Assembly: GCA_015146655.1 (NCBI GenBank)
Contig: VKHL01000018.1
Coordinates: 92,001-156,000, forward strand
Reading direction: 5' to 3'
DNA from: Ochromonas danica
Taxonomy: Eukaryota; Sar; Chrysophyceae; Chromulinales; Chromulinaceae
DNA: 64,000 bases
The translations under genes and the position numbers were made by a program. Every line of letters begins with the position of its first letter. The first letter of the stretch is position 1. Under the pieces are notes generated by a model. The model saw nothing but the letters and a program-made list of their open reading frames with translations. It was not told the DNA's origin and did no database searches. Of the stretch, positions 54,572 to 64,000 are shown one piece after another.

Positions 54572-55212
54572 TAGACTAGACTAGTCTAGCACTTGTTGGT
54601 TACACTTGACTCACTCGTCTGTGTGCAGAGGGAGAGAGAGAGGTTGTTAGCAAACCTGTTGCTGTGTTGTTTTCACGTATGGTAGGTTGATTAGTCTAGG
54701 ATGGTAAATAGAATAAGAGTGTAGAGTACGGTGGTCAGTCAAGTGTAATCTTGACGAGTTGGCCTATGGTGGTCTCGGGTCAAAACGAGACGATACCGAT
54801 ACTGCACCAATCCTCATAGTTTGGCTCGACATCGACATCAGTACACTATAGTATAGTTTAGTATAGTATAGTCCACCATCTTCTGACATCGTCCACTGGT
54901 TGATAGTAAGTAGCAGCTAGTCTTCACACTAACCAACCTCTTCGATAGCAGACCATTCTTGGTCTTCCCCCTTCCATACCATCTCATTGCCTTAAGAAAG
55001 TCGATATTTCAACACTGAAAGTTACTAAATGTACACTACAGTTACTGTACAGACTAGTTGCTGTACAGACTAGTTACTGTAGAAGTACAGTAGCTACTGT
55101 AGCTACTTGTTACAGTGTGTTACAGTACTGCTGTACCAGCTAATAACTAGCTAGACTAGACTAGACTAGCTACTCTACAGTATGTTGATGTGTTTTCATT
55201 CTTCTAGTCAGA
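54572..55212. other. convergent spacer rich in short inverted repeats
   Basis: About 640 bp lie between the EF-G2 and TTI1 stops. From 55020 to 55190 it is full of tacagta / tactgta, ctagt / actag motifs that can pair with each other, plus a short agtata repeat near 54850. No gene or typical RNA is recognised. Confidence 0.6.
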
Positions 55213-58200
55213 CTAAAGCACAGATCGCTGGACTAGAAGTTCATTAGTACTATCATGCCAAAACCTCTCCCATCGCCATCGAGCAGGAGGAGGAGGAGCT
55301 ACCCTCATTGTCTCCTGATGATCGATCCAATGCAGCAGCTTGTCGTCTTTCCTATAGAGGGAGAGTAGCTTGCAGGCTTGTATCCGCACTGCCTGTAGCT
55401 TGGCTTGTTGGAAGAGAGTGTCAAGCTGTCCCTCCACCGCCAGCCACAGCCAGCGCCCCTCCTCCTCACACTGTACCACTACCTCGTCTCCTCCTCCTCC
55501 TGCTGGTCCTGCTACTGTCTTTTTCTTTGATCCACGGACTCTGCCTGGAGAGATGAGGTCTAGTAAGGCTTCTGCATAGTTAGGCTGCCAATAGAACAAG
55601 CGAGTGAACAGAGACTGACTTCTCTCTCGCAAATCTTCTTCCTATAGAGAACACACACAGTAGAGAACACATTGCACACACTAACACTAACCATAGATCA
55701 CTACATTAACAATAGATGATCAACAAGTCTCACCTCGTGGGAAGTGAGGCAAGGTAGGAGCAGCCAGAGCAAGGTCTTGTGGTAGGAGGAGGAGGAGAGC
55801 ATTCCATGCAGGCGTGGCTCGGACAAGAGGCTATCCAGAAAGACTATCACCGCTCTCTTCACTTTGGCTTCCAGCGAGTGCTTGCCAATGGAGGAGGAGG
55901 AGGAGGAGGAGGAGGAAGGGGTTGATGGTGTAGCAGAGGAGAAGTTGTACTGCAGCGCAGCGAGGAGGTGGAGGAGGAGGGGTAGGCAGTCTTCCTGCAA
56001 TTTGTGAGAGACGAAAGAGGAGCTCAGACAAGTCATCAAGGATACCACTTCCAGCAGGCGCGGTAGAAGAAGAATGGAGGAGGAGGAGGAGGAGGCAGAC
56101 TCAGCATCTGACCTGTTGCTGTTACCTCTTGTCTTATTCCTTCTTGATCTCTCTGCTTCTCTCTCTGTCATCATCACTGCAGAGGAGGAGGAGGAGGAGG
56201 AAAGTGGTAGAAGTGTTTTGATAGTAGTTGTTTTAGTAGTTGTTGTAGTTGTAGTTCTCTTCCAGAAGAGGTTGGTTAGCTCTTTAACTTTCTCCATCAC
56301 CACCTTCCATGTCTTGTGTATGGTGGGTAGCAGGTACTTGTCGTGAGGGAGGAGGCGCAGGAGGAGGTGTGCGAGTGTCTGCAAGGCAGTCTGCTGGGTA
56401 GACAGCTCTGGCCAGTGCAGCAAGTACAGCGATCTCTCCACCAAATCCATCACCAGCTGGATGGAGGCGGTTAGAGGAGCCTCCTCCTCCTCCTGCCCCT
56501 GCTGCTGCTCCTCCTCCTCCTCCTCCTGCCTCTTCTCTTGTTGTTGTTGCTGGAGGGAAGGCAGGCTAGAGACAGAGAAGACAGCCACGAGGCGGTCATC
56601 AAAAGTGGTCAGCGACTGCACAATCTTATCGGCTATCCTCTCCGCTTGGCTACAACGCTCCTCCTCCTCCTTCTCCTCCTCACTAGCTAGCAGGGAGGAT
56701 AGCCATGCCTCTGTGGCAGCGTGCTCGAACAGTGGCAGCAGAGCGAGTAGACGAGGTGCTGTGGGGCGGATAGCAGGGGCGAGAGGAGAGGTAGAAGGCA
56801 GTGGGATGGTCAAGGCAAATGTCTGCAAGACCTTCACCAGCTGCTTGACGGCTAGACTGGAGACGGTGGAGGAGGAGGTGGAGGTGGAGGAGGTGGACTG
56901 CAGGTCGATCACATCCAGGGTGTCTCGAATGACGTCATTCAGCAAGTAAGAGGCCACACCATCGCGTTCTCCTTCACTGAGTGTAGCAGTGAGTTGGATG
57001 GAGCAGGTGGTGAAGACATAGTCGATGAGAAGGTGTACCGCCACGTCACAGTCTACCACTCTGCCTAGGGGGGTGTAGACCGAGCCAATGGATCGGAGGG
57101 TTGTGCAAAGGAAGTCAGCGATCACATCCATTTGAGACCTGTTCAGTACCACAACACCACCATCGTCAAGACGAAACAGAAGGAGGAGGAGCAGGAGGAG
57201 GAGGAGGAGGTCTACCTGAGCATGGAGGGTAGGTCAGCATATCCCGCATAGCAGGCGACTCTGCTCAAGGTAGCGCGACTTGCCTGCTGGACCAGAGGAG
57301 ATGAGGGGTAGACAGCGCATTGCAATAGTGCAGTCAAGCACAGGATGCGCGGGGATGGGGTAGCACGGCCTCTACTGAGGTAGTGCAGGTAGTGCACATC
57401 CCCCAAACACTCCAAGTAGATAGCTAGAACAACATCCAAGAGACTAGATAGCTCTTTGCGCATCAGACTTTGGGTAGATGAGGTAGTAGTAGTGGTGGAG
57501 GAGGAGGAGGAGGTGAGGGTGGTACAGAGGGTTAGCAGAGATGGTAGCACCCTAGAGAAGATGTCTATTGCTCGCTCAAAATGATCAGGTTGAGAATGAT
57601 CAGAGAAGGACACCACCTCCTCTGAACGCAGAAGAGCAAATGGATCAATGACTTGGACCTCTCTATAGGAGGAGGAGGAGGAGGAGGAGGAGGGTGTTGA
57701 CTGTGACGGTAACGGATGGCAATCCTTCTACCTCACCATACAGCACAACGTAACATAACATAACACACCTCCTCAGTAGTGAGTCTCTTGTACACAATCA
57801 CAAGAGGTAGTGGTAGCAGTAGTGGTAGCTAACCTTGTGCTGAGGCCAGTGCTGCTTCTGGTGAGTTTGACAGCAATAGACTGCTTGCTTACATCGACTG
57901 CAACGCAGCTTCCCCTCTTGCCCACAAAAGTGACAAGCCGTAGAGGTGGGAGGAGGAGGAGGAGGAGGAGAAGGAGGAGAGGGGGTAGTAGCATGGCGCA
58001 GGGTGTAGACACGTCCTCCGAAGAAAGCACAGCGCAAGAAGTTCATCTCCGCGACGATCTCGCTCATCTTCTTCCTGAGAGACTTCATGGTAGTAGGGCT
58101 GCTAGTCTCTCTATCATGTCCATGGTGGGGTCGGAGGAGGAGGAGGAGGAGGAGTCTCTGCTCAATGGCCTGTACTCTCTCTTGCAAGGCAAGGCTCCAG

Positions 58201-59993
58201 TCTACCAACCCTCCCGCTGCTCTCCATCACAAAGGGTAGGTAGGTGAAGTTAACGAAGATACAGTAAGAGGTAGTAGGTAGTAGCACGTACCCAGAGTAC
58301 CCATTTGCATGGCCAGAGATCGACAGCGCGCAGTGGCAGAGCCATCGAGTCCATAGAGAGACCGCCAGACATAGTAGCTCGCCTCACAACTGCTGCGGCC
58401 ACAAGAGGAGGAGGAGGAGGAGGAGGAGGAGGAAGGGAGATGGTAAGAGCTCTTCTCCAGCAGTAGCAGCAGGTGGGATCTGCTGTCTTGCTGTCCAACC
58501 TGTTGCTGCAGGTCCACAGCTAGCAGAGAGAGTCTGCAGCGAGTGAAGGCTGGGGCATGGCCTAGCAACACTGTGCGCACTACCTTCTCCTGCAGAGCCT
58601 GGCCAAGATGGAGAAGAAGCGCAGCTGTCTGTGCGACTGCTTGCACTGCCTGGCTGTGGACTAGCTGGGTTAGCTGGAGGAGGTGGGAGATGTAGAGGGT
58701 CTGCAAGCTAGCATCCACTGCTCTGCCCTGCCACGGACTCTCCCTGCGCATCTTATCCATAAGACTGAGAGAGTCCATTGCTACTACTCCCTCTTCTTGA
58801 CAACTCCACAGGCAGAGTAGCAGATCTTGCACTGCGGCATGGCCGAGGAAGAGGTAGGAGGAGGAGGAAGAGGAGAGCAGAGAGACTAGCTGCTCTCGCG
58901 CCTCCGCGCGATGTTTGGCATGCATTTGCATAAGAGCGGTCTTGAAGGCCACAGGGAAATGAGAACGTAACCTTTGCAAGAAAGCCACTCGCCAGCGTTG
59001 GAAGGCCTCCATACTATCAAACTCACCCACTACACCTCCTGGCACTACCTCGACACCTGACTTCACTTCCAGTCCTGACATGCACTGAACTAGCTTATCC
59101 AAGGAAGGTCTGTCAGCCTCGAGAGTGTTCAGAAGTGTTTGGTTCTCAGCGCTGTTGGGGCAGACTACCACTTTGACGAGGCGCACCATCACTGCCACCG
59201 CTTGGCTTAGAGCAGCCGAGCCTTTGCTAGGATTGCTGTGACAAAGCTTATACATAGCACTGAAGACTCCAGGGAGGATGGATCTTCCAAATGCTGCATC
59301 CTCTGCGAAGGCTGAGAGGAGGAGGAGGAGGCAGGTCAAGCAGAGAGAAGTGATGGAGCGTGCCCGCTCTTCGCATAGCGCCACCAAGATAAAGACAAAC
59401 TGCATCCTTAGACCTTGCAAAGATTGTATGAACTCTCTCGTCTCTCCTCCTCCTCCACTACAGCCTAGTTGCAGGACAGCCTGCAGGGCGGGCAGCGCCG
59501 CCTCGGCCATCTCCTCTTCTTCAGCTAAGAAAGCCTTGGCTGTAGATTTCCCACGCAATACATCTAATGTGACGAGCAGAGGCAGGAGGAGAGGGGACAG
59601 GTGGCTCAACACCTCCTCCTCCTGCTTCTTGGCAGTCCATTTGGAAGGCTTCGCTGTGGCGTCCACTACATCCCGAACAACTCGCAGCAAGAGCAGTACA
59701 GCCTTCACTCGAGGTCGCTCCCAGGGAGTTTGAGGCAAGTGGAGCTTGTCAAACTGGCGGGCGAGGGCTCTGAGGAAGTGCGGGAGGACTTCTCGCTGCT
59801 CTGGGGCAGTAGCCTTGGCATAGAGTTGAGAGAAATCCTCCCACATGGGAACCAAGCTGCTGCTCATATCCACCGCAGTCGACAAAATGGAGTCATTTAG
59901 TCGAGCATTGATCTCCCACTGAGCGATTTGAACAAGTATTTGAGGTAATTTCGGCACATTCATCCTCTTTTCTTTTCTCCAATTTTCAATCAT
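55213..59993 (-). CDS. TTI1: TTI1 (TELO2-interacting protein 1) with internal MYND zinc finger
   Basis: Exons 58292-59993, 57834-58216, 57216-57658, 55734-57138 and 55213-55641 join in consistent phases to 1453 residues. TTI1 with TELO2 and TTI2 matures PIKK kinases such as mTOR and ATM. The N-terminal HEAT part contains GRSILPGVFSAMYKLCHSNP. The C-terminal part contains IQLVMDLVERSLYLLHWPEL and HDKYLLPTIHKTWKVVMEKV, which match the equivalent block of human TTI1 (QIAMDVMERCIHLL). Between them, exon 2 encodes CHFCGQEGKLRCSRCKQAVY followed by CCQTHQKQHWPQHK, a full MYND finger (C-x2-C...C-x2-C...C-x3-H...H) not expected in TTI1. Acidic, Gln- and Ser-rich repeats interrupt the HEAT regions. Intron 2 could hold a micro-exon. 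Confidence 0.75.
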
Positions 59994-60152
59994 CCGCTTA
60001 GATCTGGAGATTTAGAGATCTGAAGGCTGTGAAGTTAGCGTTTTACGTAATTCCTTAAACGTCTATTTAAAAGCATCTCGAAAATCATCAACAGGTCGGA
60101 GGTGTGTGAGGAACAAGTTAGAAATAGATTGATCTCATCTTAATTTCTAATC

Positions 60153-62837
60153 ATGGGAATTCAGAATCTCTTACCAGCCATCAAGTCAGTCATCGATACT
60201 GACTTGCATATTTCTCATTTCCGAGGGAAGCGAGTGGCGGTCGATGGCTATGCTTGGCTGCATAAAGCTGTCTACAGTTGCTGTGTTGAACTGTGTGAAA
60301 ATAAGCCAACCACGGCCTGGATTCAATATTGTCTGACCTATGTTGAAATGCTAGTGGTGCATGACATGGATGTCACTCTGGTCTTTGATGGCGCGGATCT
60401 CCCAGCCAAAGCTACTACTGAGAAGGAGCGCTCTGAGCGACGACGCAGTAGTCTTTCGAAAGCACAAGAGCTTTCCCAGAAGGGTGACCATCGTGGGTCA
60501 AGAAACTTCTATCTGCAGGCTGTGGACATCACGCCCCGCATGGCCGCTCAGCTCATTCAGGTTCGTAAGATACTCTCACTTCCTTTTTTTCAGTTTTAAA
60601 ACCAGCATAAACTGAAGATACGATCTCTCTATGTGTGGTCAGACGATTCGCTCACGCTATCCTCGTGTCAAGGTCATTGTCGCTCCCTATGAAGCCGATG
60701 CACAACTCTCTTATCTCAGTGTGAATGGACTTGTCGACCTCGTCATCTCTGAAGACTCTGATAATATTCCCTATGGTTGCCTGGAGATATTGTTCAAGTT
60801 AGAACGTGATGGCAGCTGTCAGAGACTTTTGCTGTCTAACCTATTCAATCAACCCATTGAGAGATTTGACTGCCGCGGCTTCAGTCAGGAGATGATCATC
60901 TTGATGTGCATTCTGTCAGGCTGTGATTACCTGGTAATTCTGATTTAATTCTGTGAGCGCCTTTGACGTCATTTAATGTTGTATTATACTTAGGACTCTC
61001 CTATGAAAGGCTTTGGCCTCAAGAAGGCTCATAAATTGGTCTCTCAATATAAAACTGTTGAGAATGTGTTGAGGCAACTGCGTGTGAGTGAGCAGCTGCC
61101 ATTAGATCCCTATCAACCCGATCAAAACACCCTCAAGTCCACTGTTCCCAATGGTCTCCTGGATTATGAAGTAAAGTTCCATCAGGTTAGCAATATACAG
61201 GTCGACCATCACTAATGCACTCCTCATCTATATCGTGTTATATGACGCAGGCAATGGCCACCTTTCTCCATCAGGTCGTATTCGACCCTCGTACTCGACA
61301 GGTAATAGTTAGCTTGGAATATGATATATGCTTTGGGTTATCAATGTCTTTTGTTAGACTGTTCATCGAACGGAGTTGAATCTGTCCGTGTTGCCAGTAT
61401 TCCTGGTGGATTTATGTTCCATTCCCTGCCCACTATCTGAAAATGCGCTGGAGCTTCCTTTCTTAGGAACTCGATTGGAGCCTAACTTGGCATGTGGTAT
61501 TGCTGATGGCGTGGTTTGTCCTATCACAAAGGTATAGTTGATCACGTGCTATGATATCTTTATTTTGATGAATCAATATACACAATACAGGAACCATTCC
61601 AGTTTACAATTCCTTCTTCCATTTCGTCATCAACATCCAAAGCATCGAGACCGGGCTTGTATTATAACTCGCCAGGGCGTCCTCCGAAGCATGGGAATCT
61701 GCAACGTTCGGTCACGCATACACCAACGAATAATACCTTCAAGGGTGTTTACCAACCATCTCCTAGCACCACAGGTACTGATTGGCTTGATCTAAATTGC
61801 TATTTGATGTGATTCTTTTCCTTCTTCTTATGCATGTTCAGGCAAAAGACTTTCTCCTTTCTTCAGCAATGACTCTGCAAGAGTTAAGGACAAAGCGTCA
61901 TCAGACAGTAAACTATATGCCCGCAATTCATCTCAATTGAACCAAATGTCGACCAGCACAACTGCCACCGTAACTGGAGATTCTACTATTGATGATATCT
62001 ATATGATTGATGCCTTATGCAATGACCAGCCTTTGAATAACCAGAATTCAGATCAGCCAAAATCGACTTGCCAGACTGGTGCAGATTCCAAACGGCAGGC
62101 ATTTTCATATCGATCGGCTTCTCCCTCAGTGGTACTCTCATCTTCGTTGAGCTCTGTTAATATAAAAAGCAATGATCATGCCATTCCTCTTTCTGCGAGT
62201 CAGAGCAGTGGGTTATCGCAACAATCTTCTGTCAGTGATGTGACCTCTTCAGCGTCTTCGGTTTCTGAGAAAGGAGCCTTTGACTTAACGATGCCGGAGA
62301 GTTTCCACTTTAAGGCTAGCCAGTCGAAATCTTACTCCCGTGCTGTCCATGTGAGTAAAGTTCCTCTTGGGAGTGGAGAGAAAAAGAAAACCCTTCTTCC
62401 CAAGACAAGTGGCAAGGAATCTTTATTTAACCTGAAAAATTGGCAGCTGCAACGAACTGCCGACAATCACACAGAGACCCCTATTTCTTCTCAAGCAACA
62501 TCCAGTGATAGTCTTCAGGATGATCCCCTATGTGCGAACTCAATTGAGGAAAACAGTGTTTATGCACTGAATGAGACTGGTGCAAGTCCTCCCCGTCCAC
62601 TCTCCTCACCTCTTCAGCATGCAGTGAGGTAAGAATAGACCTTGTTCAATCAATAACCTACTAGCCATTCTCATTTTCGAACATTTCAGGCCTATTCGTG
62701 AAGAAAGCGAGACTTCTGCCCCAATAGATCTTACAAGCAGTCCTGAAACTTCGCGAACTCCTTCGGCGAATGCAGTTCCAGGAATATTTGATTTGAAAAA
62801 AGACAATCCCTTCTGGAAGTACTCATGCACACCGTAG
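60153..62837 (+). CDS. EXO1: EXO1 5'-3' exonuclease (XPG/FEN family)
   Basis: Eight exons (60153-60560, 60643-60933, 60994-61185, 61251-61301, 61358-61531, 61591-61774, 61842-62628, 62690-62837) splice in frame to 744 residues. EXO1 resects DNA in mismatch repair and recombination. The N domain starts MGIQNLLPAIKSVID with catalytic Asp residues in VAVDGYAWLH and LVFDGADLP. The I domain holds APYEADAQLSYL, ISEDSDNIPYG and SGCDYLDSPMKGFGL with the helix-hairpin-helix. The C-terminal half is Ser/Thr-rich and disordered, as in other EXO1 proteins, and may bind MMR factors or PCNA. The divergent TTI1 start lies 159 bp upstream. Confidence 0.95.
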
Positions 62838-62952
62838 CAAAGCTATAGAAGGATGGCTTGGTAAAAATGATGTTAATTGTATTAATAACTGCATGGGTAA
62901 TTCGACTACATGTAGAAGTGGAGGAGTTAGACTACATAAACTGCATAGACTG

Positions 62953-64000
62953 CTAATCTTCCAGAGGACGCTTGTGAGGATACTCACTTGCTTGAGCAAT
63001 GGGAGCCAAGGAAGATGATAAAGTGGGGTGCTGCTCTCCAGTGACATCAATGCAGCACTCCAAACCCGTCGAGCACTCAATTGCAGTGACAAGCAAAACT
63101 GCATTTGCATCCAGATCGAATGTTACATCTATGAGGACTTGGCCCTTGGGCAACTGCGGCAAGCCCTCTAGCAGAAATTCCCCAAGAAAATGATTCTCTT
63201 CTGTTCTGCCATGCTCTCCTTGAAAAATTCGCACAGCAGCAGATGATTGATTATCTGTTGTGGTGGTGAAGGTGATCGTCTTCTTCGCAGGCAATGTACT
63301 GTTTCGACGAATCACTTTAGTCATCATTCCTTCCACTGTTTCAACCCCCAAAGAAAGAGGTACAACCTCCAGAAGCAAGAGCTCACTGATCGATGCGCTC
63401 AGAGATTGGTCGCCTGTCATGACAGCCGCTTGCAGAGCAGCACCGCAAACGATCGCCTCGTCCCTATCAATCACTCGGCTAGCAGTTCTCCCTCCTAAAT
63501 GTTCACTAAGCATCTCTTGCAACTTAGGGATGCGACTTGACCCTCCTACAAGCACCAAATCGTCAATCTTCTCTTTCGTGAGCTTGGCATCATAAAGCAG
63601 ACGATCCACAAGATGCACAGCCCTCTGAAATATAGGGAGACCCAACTCCTGGAAAAGAGCACGACTGATTACCAAGTTCAAATCCTTTCCAGGCAAAAGA
63701 GAGTCCAAATCAATGTGGCTTTGATGATACTTCGACAAGGTGCGCTTCGCCTTCTCGCAGGCAACGAAAAGTCTTCTCAAGGCACGGGGACTCTGAGAGA
63801 CTTCTTCTCCGTACAGCTTTCTGAATTCATCCATGCAGTGATCCACCAGTAATTGATCGAGATGAACTCCTCCAAGATGACTGTCTCCAGCGATAGCCTT
63901 GACCTCGCAGATGCCCTCCTCGAACACAGCCACGGCCATGTCCAGCGATCCTCCGCCAAAGTCAAAGATAAGCACAGTGTGTTCCTCCTGCACACTAGCA
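62953..64000 (-). CDS. Hsp70 family protein, 3' part (runs off the window)
   Basis: The open frame extends past the window end; about 349 residues are visible. It holds the second half of the Hsp70 nucleotide-binding domain, beginning LIFDFGGGSLDMAVAVFEEG, followed by DLVLVGGSSRIPKLQEML and the interdomain linker region LLLLEVVPLSLGVETVEGMM. The substrate-binding beta-sandwich follows (VRIFQGEHGRTEENHFLGEF, FDLDANAVLLVTA). The protein then stops after about 25 further residues, so the helical lid is missing. Substitutions such as GGGSLD for GGGTFD and VHLDQ for EDFDN make it a divergent member. A splice acceptor may lie at about 63989 (tgtgcag). Confidence 0.85.
   Translation of the reverse strand, partial: ASVQEEHTVLIFDFGGGSLDMAVAVFEEGICEVKAIAGDSHLGGVHLDQLLVDHCMDEFRKLYGEEVSQSPRALRRLFVACEKAKRTLSKYHQSHIDLDSLLPGKDLNLVISRALFQELGLPIFQRAVHLVDRLLYDAKLTKEKIDDLVLVGGSSRIPKLQEMLSEHLGGRTASRVIDRDEAIVCGAALQAAVMTGDQSLSASISELLLLEVVPLSLGVETVEGMMTKVIRRNSTLPAKKTITFTTTTDNQSSAAVRIFQGEHGRTEENHFLGEFLLEGLPQLPKGQVLIDVTFDLDANAVLLVTAIECSTGLECCIDVTGEQHPTLSSSLAPIAQASEYPHKRPLED

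Overview
This window is nuclear DNA of a compact, intron-bearing eukaryote. About 32 protein genes sit in 64 kb, mostly in alternating divergent and convergent pairs. Spacers are short, often 40-500 bp. Introns are few and mostly 35-190 nt, and the splice sites assigned here keep frame across every multi-exon model. The best lineage clue is the ketol-acid reductoisomerase gene (28305-29980). Its first exon encodes a signal peptide followed by Ala-Ala-Ala/Phe-Gln, the bipartite plastid presequence used by algae with a secondary red plastid. A photosynthetic stramenopile is the most likely host, but another secondary-plastid alga is possible. I see no rRNA, tRNA, CRISPR array, virus-like element or transposon.

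Layout. 1-6.5 kb: a doubtful partial gene, a short PIG-S-like membrane protein, a bacterial-type L-lactate dehydrogenase (lldD), a TruA-type pseudouridine synthase and an ADCK2-type atypical kinase. 6.7-12 kb: an EF-hand-like protein, an unknown helical/Pro-rich protein, AP-1 mu and Arf. 12.5-20.6 kb: a glycosyltransferase-sulfotransferase fusion, a PPR protein with a signal peptide, a UBC6/UBE2J-type E2 and a CMPK2-like kinase. 20.8-31.1 kb: two tandem CUE-domain genes, CDC20, a tandem coronin (coronin 7 type), ketol-acid reductoisomerase and a doubtful small gene. 31.4-41.2 kb: EFR3, NIP7, a probable prenylated PP1-binding protein, a mitochondrial PPR-like protein, NUP43 and proteasome PSMB4. 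41.3-50.2 kb: a 2023-residue unknown protein, a small Ser-rich protein and a small secreted helical protein. 50.5-64 kb: tyrosine aminotransferase, mitochondrial EF-G2, a TTI1 orthologue carrying a MYND finger, EXO1 and the 3' part of an Hsp70.

Functionally these are mostly housekeeping genes. They cover trafficking (Arf, AP-1 mu, EFR3, coronin 7), ubiquitin and proteasome (UBC6-type E2, CDC20, PSMB4), mitochondrial translation and quinone metabolism (GFM2, ADCK2, PPR), ribosome assembly (NIP7), genome maintenance (EXO1, TTI1), and amino-acid, lactate and nucleotide metabolism. No cluster acts as one pathway.

The most unusual items are the near-bacterial LldD, the MYND finger inside TTI1, the glycosyltransferase-sulfotransferase fusion, a CUE-gene pair sharing a 152-bp almost identical 5' segment although the rest has diverged, a candidate farnesylated PP1-binding protein, and an AACGCGTT element repeated in at least five promoters.
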